Translations under genes and position numbers: made by a program
In this document: piece after piece, positions 1 through 7,820 of the stretch
How positions within the stretch are numbered: position 1 is the stretch's first letter
How the letters are laid out: each line of letters opens with the position of its first letter
Origin: UBA1952 sp965246765
GTDB lineage: Bacteria > Bacteroidota > Bacteroidia > Chitinophagales > Chitinophagaceae
Assembly: GCA_965246765.1 (NCBI GenBank)
Contig: CBDFFJ010000003.1
Span: 434,001 to 498,000 of the forward strand
DNA length: 64,000 nucleotides
Direction: 5' to 3'
Notes under the pieces: model-generated
Seen by the model: only the letters and a program-made list of their open reading frames with translations
What the model was told of the DNA's origin: nothing
Databases searched by the model: none

Positions 1-139
1 TTTTAGCGATAATCTCCGGATGCATCTTGGGCTGCAACAGCTCTTTACCATCGGCAGGGGTGACGGTAAATTGCTTTTTGAAATCGGCCAAATCGTCACG
101 GGTGATGGTAAACTTCTTTTTGAAGTCGGAAAAATTCAT
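1..139 (-). CDS. N-terminus of an unrecognised protein, cut by window edge
   Basis: An open reading frame starts with ATG at 139 on the minus strand and runs off the left edge, so only about 46 residues are visible. The sequence begins MNFSDFKKKF and contains a short internal repetition: a DFKKKFTIT-like stretch is followed by DFKKQFTVT. No signal peptide or known motif is seen. I do not recognise the family. It lies on the same strand as the two secreted-protein genes that follow. Confidence 0.55.
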   Translation of the reverse strand, partial: MNFSDFKKKFTITRDDLADFKKQFTVTPADGKELLQPKMHPEIIAK

Positions 140-253
140 GGCGCATGTAGGGTTTAGGGTGAAGGATTGCCAGCGCAGCGCCAAAGGAAAATTTCAGAAT
201 TTTTTCATCCTGGCCTGTTCTCAGTTACTGATACCTAAAATGCCAATTGCACA

Positions 254-1360
254 CTATGGATGCCCCGGCCTTGGCGCGAAAAATAAACCGGCAGATATAC
301 CGAAGCGGATATAGCCGTAACTATCTTCATAGTAGATGTTGTAAGGGTCACTGCCATAGTAACCAACAGCGGCAAATAAGGCTGTATTTGGGGAGCTCTT
401 GATGCGACGATGGAAACTGCCTTCAACATTCAGACGCTTTGCAAAAGTGTTTAAGCCGCGATTGCGCGGACCAGTAACAACCGACATTTGAAATAGTGCC
501 CGGTAAACCTCACGCCAGTAAGGGCTATTGAACGGCAGGCGGGTTGTAGGATGAATATCCCTGCGGTGCGTTACATGGACAATGCCTCCATAAAGCGTGA
601 CATGTCCTGTTCCATAAGACGGCTTTAGCCGAACTGCAGTTGAAAAGTTTATTTCATAGCCTAGCTTAACAAAATAGTCGTTGTATGGATTTCGTGCGCC
701 CGGGAATTTCGGAACTGCCGCAGGTGTACCGCCTACCCTTACTCGGTACCAAAGCGCAGGCTCTACATAATTATTAGAGAAATTGCCGTTATACTTATTA
801 AAGGTGTCCATTTGGAATTCCGGACCATCTTGACCATTGGAATGGTGAAAAACGGCAAGACTGGCAAATCGTATTTCACGGCTTTCTTCAGTCAGTAATT
901 TTTGCAGAGGAAAGAAAATGGTACCGCCAGGCATAAAGCTTGGCGTACGTACGGGCAGTGATATATCGTGAGCCGGTGTATCCTCCCCGAAAATCCGAAC
1001 TTTAAAACGTGGGGTAAGCAATATCGGCGTAGCCACCCACTCGCCGCCAATGGCAAATTGCGGGCTCATATCTGCATGTAGAATATAGTTTTCTTCCTTG
1101 GGATGGCTAGGGTCAAGCCAAGAGCCGGTGATAAAACTTGTTGGCGAATACATGAGCGCATACTCGAGCAATGCTCGGTTTTTAGTTCGCCGACGTAGCA
1201 TGAATAAGTAAGCGTCTCTTTGACCATCTTGAGCAACAGGTAGGTTCAGTACTGAATTAACTGGTTGCAGTCCGGTTATATCAAATGGTAACGGCGCATG
1301 TTGACAATTGGCTATACTCCTAAACTCAAGTATCGTAGCCAGTAGTAATAAGTATTTCAT
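254..1360 (-). CDS. Secreted/outer-membrane protein with phospholipase A1 (OMPLA)-like motif
   Basis: The 368-residue product begins with an export signal (MKYLLLLATI, cleavage probably after NCQ near residue 20). The middle carries FHHSNGQ at residues 171-177, which resembles the H-x-S-N-G active-site segment of outer-membrane phospholipase A (catalytic His and Ser, here H172 and S174). An Asn-rich stretch follows (N188, N191), where OMPLA has its third catalytic residue. Alternating hydrophobic, aromatic-rich segments towards the C-terminus, ending near an aromatic-rich GLFFAPRPGHP, fit a beta-barrel. The assignment to the OMPLA superfamily is inference from one motif and the architecture. 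The gene sits in an AT-richer accessory stretch upstream of mobilisation genes. Confidence 0.6.
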   Translation of the reverse strand: MKYLLLLATILEFRSIANCQHAPLPFDITGLQPVNSVLNLPVAQDGQRDAYLFMLRRRTKNRALLEYALMYSPTSFITGSWLDPSHPKEENYILHADMSPQFAIGGEWVATPILLTPRFKVRIFGEDTPAHDISLPVRTPSFMPGGTIFFPLQKLLTEESREIRFASLAVFHHSNGQDGPEFQMDTFNKYNGNFSNNYVEPALWYRVRVGGTPAAVPKFPGARNPYNDYFVKLGYEINFSTAVRLKPSYGTGHVTLYGGIVHVTHRRDIHPTTRLPFNSPYWREVYRALFQMSVVTGPRNRGLNTFAKRLNVEGSFHRRIKSSPNTALFAAVGYYGSDPYNIYYEDSYGYIRFGISAGLFFAPRPGHP

Positions 1361-1382
1361 TTATTAAATTTTTATAGCTTAT

Positions 1383-2195
1383 TTATTGTTTACCGACTCC
1401 TGAGGACGGCTTATCAGGAGTAAATATGCTTGCGCCTATGCCTATTGCAAGCCAATGTTTGCCATTATAATCCCATTTGTTATCCGTGCCAGAGAAGAGC
1501 GCGTCCCACCCGCAGGTAGCACCTATCTGGAGCCTATCATTGATGTAAATCAAGTTGATTGAGAAAGTTGCTGCTGCTTCGTCTTTTGCCTCAGTCAGTC
1601 CTTCGGTGTTCTTCGGGGTCAGGTTTACGCTGGATGCTCCTGCTCCCAGGGTAAATGCAAAAGAGTGATTTGGATTAGACCTATTAAATAATATGCTTGC
1701 ACCCCCGACGGCTGAAACCGTAAATGACTTCTCAAAAACGCCTGTTTGTGGTCGGTATTTAAGAGGGTAGGTTAGTATGCCGAGCGTTGCCGTCCACCGC
1801 TTGTAAAGGCGATTGGTATTCCCCTCAAACTGATTTTTAGAAATCAGAAAATATCGGTTCCGAGGAATTGCGGGAGTGGAATTGTTGATATTTAGCCTAG
1901 CCCGTTTTGATGACGGTGCCTCAACGCCTGCCCTGGCAGAAGCAGAAGTACCCCAAAGCCAAAATGAGATGATATAATCATTCGTCGTACTTCCTACAAT
2001 ATTGAAACTTGACCCAGCGGGCGCAGATTGCAGGCCACCTAGACCGCCTATGCCGCCACCAAAATCACATTCTGTTCCATTTATGGGTGTAGTTGTTCTG
2101 AAGGCGTCTCCATTTTGTGGTTGACGTGTTTCTTGTGCAAACGCTGTTAAGGGAAACAATGCGACAAACAGCGTTTTAATAAGTTCTGATTTCAT
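1383..2195 (-). CDS. Secreted protein of unknown function, Gly-rich N-terminal stretch
   Basis: The 270-residue product starts with a clear signal peptide (MKSELIKTLF, cleavage probably after AFA near residue 20). A short Gly-rich segment (GGGIGGLGGL) follows at about residues 46-55. The rest has the alternating pattern of a beta-barrel or beta-sandwich envelope protein, with several repeated aromatic and Gly positions. It lies 22 bp upstream of the OMPLA-like gene on the same strand and is probably co-transcribed with it. I do not recognise the family. Confidence 0.6.
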   Translation of the reverse strand: MKSELIKTLFVALFPLTAFAQETRQPQNGDAFRTTTPINGTECDFGGGIGGLGGLQSAPAGSSFNIVGSTTNDYIISFWLWGTSASARAGVEAPSSKRARLNINNSTPAIPRNRYFLISKNQFEGNTNRLYKRWTATLGILTYPLKYRPQTGVFEKSFTVSAVGGASILFNRSNPNHSFAFTLGAGASSVNLTPKNTEGLTEAKDEAAATFSINLIYINDRLQIGATCGWDALFSGTDNKWDYNGKHWLAIGIGASIFTPDKPSSGVGKQ

Positions 2196-2408
2196 GGCAT
2201 AAAATGGTTTTATAGGTGAAGGTTTATCAATGCGAGCGCCAAAGTAATTGCCATGATTTATCGGAGGTAATCTCTATTGAATATTTTATCCACATCATGT
2301 CTGGTCACAAAAAGGACAGCACCTATTTTTCTTTTCCTGGCCCTGCTTTTCTCATGGCTGATGCCGTCCGGTTTTATTGCTGCGCGGGGGTATGCGTGAT
2401 ACATTTGG

Positions 2409-2475
2409 TGTTAGTTGCAAGACGTGGCATGTGGCCACAAATACTAACGTTTTTGTCGCTCATGCCGTCTTGCAA
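2409..2475. other. Candidate origin of transfer (nested inverted repeats before mobC)
   Basis: The 348-bp gap between the secreted-protein gene (ends 2195, divergent) and mobC holds nested inverted repeats. TTGCAAGACG at 2415 followed by GGCATG is repeated in inverse as CATGCCGTCTTGCAA at 2461-2475, with two extra bases in the left arm. GTTAGT at 2410-2415 pairs with ACTAAC at 2443-2448. A perfect TGTGGCCACA palindrome lies between the arms. Origins of transfer usually sit next to the relaxase genes and contain such repeats, so this is the best oriT candidate. A regulatory or terminator hairpin is the alternative. The open frame through this stretch looks spurious. Confidence 0.4.
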
Positions 2476-2543
2476 AGGAGCCGCTGCGCGCTCCCTTGAC
2501 CCTCAAGCTGCCCAATCGCTGAACCTAATCAACCGAAAGACCA

Positions 2544-2912
2544 ATGGCACGACCGACCAAAACCGGAGCGGAAAAGCGCGACCAGATGGTCAAAATGCGC
2601 CTAACCATTGACGAGAAAAATCGGCTTGAAGAACTGGCGGCCAATGCTGGTTTTACCGTCAGCGATTTCTTGCGGGTGCGCACCTTGGGCGGTGCACCAG
2701 TGCAAACCGTGCTGACGCCCGAGCGTGAAATCCTACTGCGTTTTCATGCCGAGCTTGGCAAGCAGGGCAGCAATCTCAACCAGATTACCCGCGTGATTAA
2801 CCGCAAGGATAATGGCGACGGCTTGGGAGTGCCGCCCGGCGTTGTTACTCGCGCCGCCGAAGAAATCAAAGCCCTCGCCCAACTTATCAGGACACAGATT
2901 TATGGTCATTAG
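2544..2912 (+). CDS. mobC: MobC-like relaxosome accessory protein
   Basis: The 122-residue protein has the features of bacterial mobilisation MobC proteins. There is a basic N-terminus, a ribbon-helix-helix-like segment (VKMRLTIDEKNRLEELA, residues 13-29, then GFTVSDFLR), and the family's C-terminal GKQGSNLNQITRVIN-type motif near residues 72-86. It would bind the origin of transfer and help the relaxase nick it. Its last 11 bases overlap the relaxase start at 2902, so the two are translationally coupled. Family resemblance is strong; activity is inferred. Confidence 0.85.
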   Translation: MARPTKTGAEKRDQMVKMRLTIDEKNRLEELAANAGFTVSDFLRVRTLGGAPVQTVLTPEREILLRFHAELGKQGSNLNQITRVINRKDNGDGLGVPPGVVTRAAEEIKALAQLIRTQIYGH

Positions 2913-4026
2913 AGGCGCACCCCGTAGCAATGCCAAGCAGCTTTCTCATTATTTGATGCGGGAAAAAGGCAATGATGCCATCCATATTCTGGACGTGGCC
3001 GGAATGGATAACGGCACCGAGCAGGATATGCATGAAGCCATGTTTGATATGGAGGCTACAGTTGAACTGACCAAGGGCGACTTGGGTTTATACCATGCCC
3101 AGATTAATCCTAAACCCGGCGAGGATAATCTGACGCGGGAGCAATGGTTTGAAGCGGCTGATATCTTAGGCGAACAGCTTGGCCTTGCCGAGCAACGCCG
3201 CATTATCGTCTTGCATGAAAAAAAGGGCCGCACCCATGCGCATGTTGTCTGGGAACGCTATGACCATGAAAAGAAAATATTGGTTTCTGACAGCTTTTCC
3301 CGTTTAGCGCAGGACCGTTCCAGACAGCAAATGGAATTGCATTTCGGCCATTCACTGACGCCAAGGCGCAATGCGCATCGCCCGGAACTGAAACAAGCCC
3401 TGACCGATACATGGGCCAACACGGCAAGCGGCGGTGACTTTATCCGCGCCGCCAAGCTGCAAGGCTATGTGATTGCCGAGGGTGTGCCGCGTCACCCGTT
3501 TATGGTGGTGGACGAAAACGGACGCTCCTTTGATTTAACGCGCCAACTTAAAGGCGTTCGCATTAAGGAAGTCCGGGCGCGGATGCGCGGCGCAACTTTG
3601 ATTGGCGAGAAAGAAGCCATTGAGCAAATCCGCGCGGCAAAAACTGATGATAGTGATAGAGACGGCAACAGGGGCGGCAGCGACAAGCATCGCGCCAAAG
3701 CTGCTTTCAAAGCGCAATTGCAACAGGCGCGGGAAGGCTTTAGCCAAAACAGGGACGACCTTTTGCAACCGCCAGCAAAGCCGCAGGACAAAGCACAGCT
3801 TGCCAAAGAATTTGCCACTTCCAAAAACGATATGCTGCAATCCGAGCAGACAGCCGATGCCAGCAAAAGAAAAAAGGATTTGTCTCAGGACTTCGCCGCT
3901 AACAGGGATGAAGCCGTAAAGCCCAAGACCCGGAAAGAGGAATTGCGCGAACAGTTTCTTGAACAAAAGCGGGCGCTTGAAGAACGACTGCGCCGTGACC
4001 GGCAAAAAGGCCGCGAACCGGATTAG
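2902..4026 (+). CDS. Relaxase/mobilisation nuclease (MobA/VirD2-like)
   Basis: I chose the ATG at 2902 because it overlaps mobC and gives the usual relaxase N-terminus (MVIRGAPRSN); the open frame extends 30 codons further upstream through mobC. The 374-residue product has Tyr17 as candidate nicking residue. A metal-binding histidine set follows: H105, then H112-A-H114 in GRTHAHVVWE. Together these match the two core motifs of MOB relaxases. From about residue 230 the protein is highly charged and helical, with repeated F-x-x-x-R/K-x-D/E segments resembling the next gene. It should nick and lead one DNA strand during conjugative mobilisation. No coupling protein or type IV secretion gene is present, so the element is mobilisable at most. 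Confidence 0.88.
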   Translation: MVIRGAPRSNAKQLSHYLMREKGNDAIHILDVAGMDNGTEQDMHEAMFDMEATVELTKGDLGLYHAQINPKPGEDNLTREQWFEAADILGEQLGLAEQRRIIVLHEKKGRTHAHVVWERYDHEKKILVSDSFSRLAQDRSRQQMELHFGHSLTPRRNAHRPELKQALTDTWANTASGGDFIRAAKLQGYVIAEGVPRHPFMVVDENGRSFDLTRQLKGVRIKEVRARMRGATLIGEKEAIEQIRAAKTDDSDRDGNRGGSDKHRAKAAFKAQLQQAREGFSQNRDDLLQPPAKPQDKAQLAKEFATSKNDMLQSEQTADASKRKKDLSQDFAANRDEAVKPKTRKEELREQFLEQKRALEERLRRDRQKGREPD

Positions 4027-4343
4027 TCAGTAGGTGTTAGAAGATTGAAAGCTTCTTCAATCTTCTTTCCCATCTCGGCGATATGTTCGGTGTACTTATG
4101 CCCGGTATCGCCCGTCCAATCATAGCCACTGCCGGACAACTCCCCATTCAAATAAATCGGTTGCTCATTCGGAATGCGGCAATCTGCAGCCACGTCAAAC
4201 GCATCTATGACCGCAGACACGTCAACAAACACATCCTTTCCGTCCAGCGTCATCGTAACGAGTTTTCTTTCCCTAATTGGTTCAAAATCCATAAAATGTT
4301 TTGTGGTGAAGGTAATTTTTTTCGTGTCTGAATAAAGCAGCAT
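4023..4343 (-). CDS. Small protein of unknown function
   Basis: A 106-residue open frame lies between the mobilisation genes on the opposite strand and overlaps the relaxase end by 4 bp. A second start at 4292 (MDFEPIRERK) would give 89 residues and avoid a weak N-terminal extension. The product is acidic and predicted soluble, with no recognisable motif. Its opposite orientation within a plus-strand mob operon suggests cargo. I do not recognise the family. Confidence 0.45.
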   Translation of the reverse strand: MLLYSDTKKITFTTKHFMDFEPIRERKLVTMTLDGKDVFVDVSAVIDAFDVAADCRIPNEQPIYLNGELSGSGYDWTGDTGHKYTEHIAEMGKKIEEAFNLLTPTD

Positions 4344-4380
4344 AGGTTATCACTAACTTGTCTTTCTAAACCCATTCGTG

Positions 4381-4911
4381 ATGGCAAGCGATTTTCCGAC
4401 TGAAGACGATATGAACAAGATGCGCCAGCAGCATCTAAAAGACGAATTTTCCCGTACCAAGGAGAGTATTGCGGCCAGACAAGAGGATTTTAAAAGGCAG
4501 TTGCGGGAAGCGCGGGGCGAACAGCCTCAGACGCAAAGTCTCAACGGTTTTAAACCTGCTAATGAGAATGAAGACCAGCCACAGCAAAAGGCAGGGATAA
4601 ATAATTCGCACAATAGCGGTCAGGGCCAGCAATCAGAAAAGCCCAAGGATAAGGAAGTTCAAAAGCAGAAGTTCAAAGACATGATGCGTGAGGCCAGAGG
4701 CGAGCAAATCACTAAAACGGAAAAGCAATTTGACGCTAACAGCAAAGACGTGGCAGGCGATAAGCAAAAGCAAAAAGAAACCGCGCATAAAGTAAACGGC
4801 AAAGACATTACTGAGAATAAAGACAGGAAAGACAGGCCGGGCAAGTATAAGCCGCAGCCGCCCACACCGGGCAAAGACTTCACCCGCACATTTGGCCGTG
4901 ACCGCGATTAA
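4381..4911 (+). CDS. Highly charged helical protein of the mobilisation module
   Basis: The start at 4381 (ATG) is preferred to the GTG one codon earlier. The 176-residue protein is rich in Lys, Glu, Gln and Asp. It contains two copies of an F-K-x-x-x-R-E-A-R-G-E-Q motif (about residues 38-50 and 100-110). Similar charged repeats form the C-terminal part of the neighbouring relaxase, so the two may share an origin or a coiled-coil interaction. No enzymatic motif is seen. It precedes a helix-turn-helix gene by 29 bp and probably belongs to the same transcript. Confidence 0.6.
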   Translation: MASDFPTEDDMNKMRQQHLKDEFSRTKESIAARQEDFKRQLREARGEQPQTQSLNGFKPANENEDQPQQKAGINNSHNSGQGQQSEKPKDKEVQKQKFKDMMREARGEQITKTEKQFDANSKDVAGDKQKQKETAHKVNGKDITENKDRKDRPGKYKPQPPTPGKDFTRTFGRDRD

Positions 4912-4940
4912 TCAAGCATCATTCTTATAATCTCTGCCTG

Positions 4941-5210
4941 ATGGAAGTTATTTGTCTGGAGGACAAAGCCTTTTATGCCCTGATTGAACAGGTCGTGCAG
5001 CGCATTAAAGAGCGTGAGAGCATTACAGAAGACAAATGGATTAATGGCGAAGAAGCCATGCGCAAGCTGCGCATCACCAGCAAGACCACCTTGCAGAAAC
5101 TGCGCGACGATGGTGCTATTCGTTTCAGCCAGCCGGAGAAAAAACTTATCCTTTACGATACCGACAGCATCAATCAGTATCTAGAGAAACACGCCCGCAA
5201 TACCTTTTGA
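4941..5210 (+). CDS. Helix-turn-helix DNA-binding protein (excisionase-like)
   Basis: The 89-residue protein has an N-terminal helix and then a winged-helix/MerR-like segment (ITEDKWINGEEAMRKLRI, then SKTTLQKLRDDGAIRFSQ, then a YDTDSINQYLEKH end). This layout is common in small DNA-binding proteins of Bacteroidota mobile elements, annotated as helix-turn-helix or excisionase-family proteins. It could act in excision, relaxosome assembly or transcription; the sequence does not decide. Its stop sits 2 bp before the next gene's start. Confidence 0.75.
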   Translation: MEVICLEDKAFYALIEQVVQRIKERESITEDKWINGEEAMRKLRITSKTTLQKLRDDGAIRFSQPEKKLILYDTDSINQYLEKHARNTF

Positions 5211-5212
5211 TT

Positions 5213-5443
5213 ATGGACGACAAGCAACGGGAAGAACAGTTTATCAAAGGCTATAACCAAGGCTATTTGTTGAGCCGTTATGAGCCACAGATAATGAAAC
5301 AAGTCTTAAGTGCCAAGCGCCAGAACGACCCGCATTTTGACGGCATTAAAGCGGGACAGAAGGCGCATGAAAAGGAGTTGTTCAAAGAGAACATGCAAAA
5401 GGCCCGCGATATGGGCCAACGCGACAAGGACAGGATGCGGTAG
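5213..5443 (+). CDS. Small mobile-element protein of unknown function
   Basis: The ATG at 5213 gives 76 residues; an upstream TTG would add two. The protein has an FIKGYNQGYLLSRYEP segment and a repeated FDGIKAGQKAHEKEL pattern. I associate this layout with small proteins of Bacteroidota mobile elements, but no function is known to me. It is the last gene of the mob operon: its stop codon lies inside the terminator hairpin at 5425-5456. Confidence 0.6.
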   Translation: MDDKQREEQFIKGYNQGYLLSRYEPQIMKQVLSAKRQNDPHFDGIKAGQKAHEKELFKENMQKARDMGQRDKDRMR

Positions 5444-5456
5444 CATCCTGTCCTTG
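5425..5456. terminator. Bidirectional hairpin at the end of the mob operon
   Basis: A perfect 14-bp stem (CAAGGACAGGATGC and its complement) with a GGTA loop overlaps the stop codon of the preceding gene. It stands between two convergent genes and could terminate both. No long T-run follows on the plus strand. Confidence 0.6.
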
Positions 5457-5478
5457 CATCGTGTTATGCAATTGCCTT

Positions 5479-5955
5479 TTACTTGCGCTTGAAGATAAAT
5501 GTTGCCCGGCCATTCGGCGGGATTGGCGCGCCAAGCTTTAAGGTGGTGTTATCCAGTTGCTCTATTTTGGAAATCCCTTGCCAGGCAGGGCCATGCGCGA
5601 AGTCTAATGAGCTATCATCCGGTACGCGCCATATATAGCCACTCCCATAGCCCCCGGCAGCATTGCAAGACTGGCTGCCATCGGTCACGCTGTATGTTTT
5701 GTCAGCATTGAACGTGTAGATGTCGTCTTTTTCGCAGTCTTTTAAATTATTGTACACGGTTCCTGCACTGCCATTGGCATTCGTGTAGGCTAGCTTATTG
5801 CTTTCCAGTCCCCAGGTGCCGACAATCTTTTGCGCTGTCGCGCTGAGGTTGGAATTACTGCCGCCGTTGTCATCTGACTTCTTGCAAGCCGTTGTGTTGA
5901 ATAGGACGGCGACAACGCCGATTGTGGCAAGGCGTAGGGTTAATGTCGTTTTCAT
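5479..5955 (-). CDS. Lipocalin-like lipoprotein
   Basis: The 158-residue product has a lipoprotein signal ending in NTTACKK (lipid-anchored Cys near residue 24) and an Asn/Ser/Gly linker. A domain follows with KIVGTWGLES near residue 44, YTFNADKTYSV in the middle and a final beta-hairpin. G-T-W near the start and a later F-x-x-D-x-T-Y are typical of the lipocalin-like domains in many Bacteroidota lipoproteins. A small-ligand or structural role at the cell surface is likely; substrate unknown. It lies convergent to the mob operon. Confidence 0.65.
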   Translation of the reverse strand: MKTTLTLRLATIGVVAVLFNTTACKKSDDNGGSNSNLSATAQKIVGTWGLESNKLAYTNANGSAGTVYNNLKDCEKDDIYTFNADKTYSVTDGSQSCNAAGGYGSGYIWRVPDDSSLDFAHGPAWQGISKIEQLDNTTLKLGAPIPPNGRATFIFKRK

Positions 5956-5982
5956 GGGTGAAGGTTTGATTTGAGGTAATGG

Positions 5983-6531
5983 TTAGTTGTTGTTTTGTAG
6001 CATACAGGCGGCGGTGGACATGATGCGCTCGCCCTGACGGTCCTTAATACCGGGCAGAACAAATTCGCGGGTGTCGCCCTTGAACTTGAATGTGGTTTTT
6101 AGGGCTATTATCTCGCTCTCGCTGAATTTGGTGAAAGTCTCCTTAGTGACTTCCTCGCACACGACCCATTGCGTGTACATATGTTGCTCAATTTTCAGCG
6201 GCGTGGACTCATAGTCCTTTGTAGTGACTATTTCCACGTTCTTGCCGTTCGCCAGCATGATTTCAAACTTGCTTCCGGCGGGCAGCTTGTCGGTGGTGCC
6301 TTGGCCGTTCTGTTCACCGATGCCGACCATGTATTTAGGCCCTTCCTGGCGCAGGATGAAGGTCCAGCCGCCCCAAATCGGGCCGAGCGGCATTTGCGCG
6401 TTGTAAATCGTAATGCCTTTGAACGGGTCTTTTTGCGAATAAACCCATTTGCATTTGCTCTGTGCATAGGCAGTATGCGTGAATGCAGCGCAATACAGCA
6501 CGGCAAGAGTGATTTGATACATGAATTTCAT
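5983..6531 (-). CDS. Secreted protein of unknown function
   Basis: The ATG at 6531 is chosen because it begins a proper signal peptide (MKFMYQITLAVLYCAAF, cleavage after AYA-Q); an upstream in-frame ATG at 6597 would add 22 residues in front of it and lies in the operator region. The mature part of about 160 residues has two or three Cys and no motif I recognise. The gene is divergent from the Xre regulator, and the shared intergenic region carries two inverted repeats, so that regulator may control it. Confidence 0.6.
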   Translation of the reverse strand: MKFMYQITLAVLYCAAFTHTAYAQSKCKWVYSQKDPFKGITIYNAQMPLGPIWGGWTFILRQEGPKYMVGIGEQNGQGTTDKLPAGSKFEIMLANGKNVEIVTTKDYESTPLKIEQHMYTQWVVCEEVTKETFTKFSESEIIALKTTFKFKGDTREFVLPGIKDRQGERIMSTAACMLQNNN

Positions 6532-6575
6532 GTGCAAGGAAGTTTTTTGGTTAGCGCGATAATTAGCCAAAGATA

Positions 6576-6597
6576 TTGTACGGACATGCACGTACAA
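6576..6597. promoter_or_regulatory. Inverted repeat in divergent intergenic region
   Basis: TTGTACG at 6576-6582 is repeated in inverse as CGTACAA at 6591-6597 with an 8-bp spacer. It lies upstream of both the secreted-protein gene (minus) and the Xre-type gene (plus), where an operator would be expected. Its sequence differs from the second palindrome at 6621, so two proteins or two binding modes may be involved. Confidence 0.45.
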
Positions 6598-6620
6598 AAT
6601 ATTTTCTATGCTTTCTACTA

Positions 6621-6637
6621 TGCGGACTTAGTCCGCA
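6621..6637. promoter_or_regulatory. Palindromic operator candidate before Xre gene
   Basis: A perfect palindrome, TGCGGACT-T-AGTCCGCA (8-bp arms, 1-bp centre), ends 2 bp before the Xre gene's start codon. Its half-sites recur just inside the gene, AGTCCGC at 6687-6693 and TGCGGA at 6698-6703. Such placement is typical of autoregulated repressors; binding is inferred. Confidence 0.55.
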
Positions 6638-6639
6638 TC

Positions 6640-6879
6640 ATGAGCAAATCCAACCTTACCCCAATTGAGCAATACGTTGTTGATAAAGTCCGCGAAATGC
6701 GGATTGCTAGAGGCTTAACCGTGCGTGACCTTGCCAATGAATTAGAGGTTTCCTTTGGCTTTATCGGAGACGTGGAAAGCACAAAGCGTCGTGCCAAATA
6801 CAAGCTGGAACATTTGAACAAACTGGCAGAAGTCTTTGAATGTTCTCCAAGAGACTTTCTTCCAAAACAACGACTTTAG
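6640..6879 (+). CDS. Xre-family helix-turn-helix transcriptional regulator
   Basis: The start at 6640 (MSKSNLTPIEQYVVDK) gives 79 residues, the usual size of single-domain Xre repressors; the open frame extends upstream but only through the operator region and the neighbouring gene. The HTH core is visible as KVREMRIARGLTVRDLANEL, then VSFGFIGDVESTKR and the closing helix LEHLNKLAEVFECSPRDFL. It probably represses itself and perhaps the divergent secreted-protein gene through the palindromes at 6576 and 6621. Confidence 0.85.
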   Translation: MSKSNLTPIEQYVVDKVREMRIARGLTVRDLANELEVSFGFIGDVESTKRRAKYKLEHLNKLAEVFECSPRDFLPKQRL

Positions 6880-7042
6880 AACTGTTTATCGTAGAAGCAT
6901 TCAGGCACCTTTATTGTGCAAAACAAGGAGACATTACAGCTATTAAATTATTATAAATCAGTCAATTGCTATCAATTCGCCCACGAGTGATTATTTTGCC
7001 TCCAAATTGTAAATAGTGTTAAAGGCGAATGATGTTAAGTAC

Positions 7043-7327
7043 ATGATGGACATCCTCTTGCAAGAGGTGAAGGCTGAATTCACATCACGTTACAGCCACT
7101 ATCAGCAGTTGGATAGCGGAAACAAGGTGGAAAGGTTTTTACTGCTACACGAGCGGGAATTGAAACAGCATGTAGGTCGTGTGACCCGCGACATTCTATT
7201 TACCGTCACCATGGACGAGGTTGACGACCGCGAAGCTATTATAGCGCATGCACGGGAGGCATTCGGCAGCGTCAATGAGCGGTTGCGGCTGCGCCTATGC
7301 TTGCAAACCGCATTGTGCCTTAATTAA
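7043..7327 (+). CDS. Small hypothetical protein
   Basis: The ATG at 7043 gives 94 residues (MMDILLQEVKAEFTSRYSHY); a GTG nine codons upstream is possible. The product is helical and charged, with no motif or membrane segment. It is convergent with the next small gene and lies among accessory-island genes. I do not recognise it. Confidence 0.5.
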   Translation: MMDILLQEVKAEFTSRYSHYQQLDSGNKVERFLLLHERELKQHVGRVTRDILFTVTMDEVDDREAIIAHAREAFGSVNERLRLRLCLQTALCLN

Positions 7328-7332
7328 TAGGC

Positions 7333-7611
7333 TTAAGCCGATGCGACGACACTTGCAGTTTCGCTTAAAAAAGCGTCCGCGAATGAAACATGCGGCTCAG
7401 GCACCATGCTCTGATATTGTATGTCCCCATCTTGTTTGAGACGTGCTAACAATTCTTCAAAGGCAACTTCATCTATATCCCGGCATATGTAGCGCACAAT
7501 AGGCAGGGATAGTGTAAATAGCCCTTGGTGCCAAACTTTATTAGCCTTGTAGTATTCGCGCATTTCCTTCACGGTCTGGCGAAGCTTCCCCACAGCGGTG
7601 TTATCAATCAT
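7333..7611 (-). CDS. Small hypothetical protein
   Basis: The 92-residue product (MIDNTAVGKLRQTVKEMREY) is helical, charged and without signal peptide or recognised motif. It ends 5 bp from the end of the convergent neighbour. Presence in the accessory island suggests cargo. Confidence 0.5.
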   Translation of the reverse strand: MIDNTAVGKLRQTVKEMREYYKANKVWHQGLFTLSLPIVRYICRDIDEVAFEELLARLKQDGDIQYQSMVPEPHVSFADAFLSETASVVASA

Positions 7612-7820
7612 GGCAGGGCAGTATTTAAGTGGCTGACTGCAATACAGTTAGCGAGGCTAAATATGCAACCTGTTTTTTACTGTTGCAAGTAGCTAACTAA
7701 AATCATCTCGTCATTCGTCCGATGCCGTCCATAATGGCAAACAACACTGCCGCCATGATATAGTCAGGGCATCACCCCCAAATGACAGTCTCAACCGCAA
7801 GCAGAAAGGTTTGTTTACGC

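Noticed and set aside
2216..2611. Plus-strand open frame of 131 codons before mobC
   Set aside because: Runs through the inverted repeats and the mobC start; product has no consistent composition or motif.
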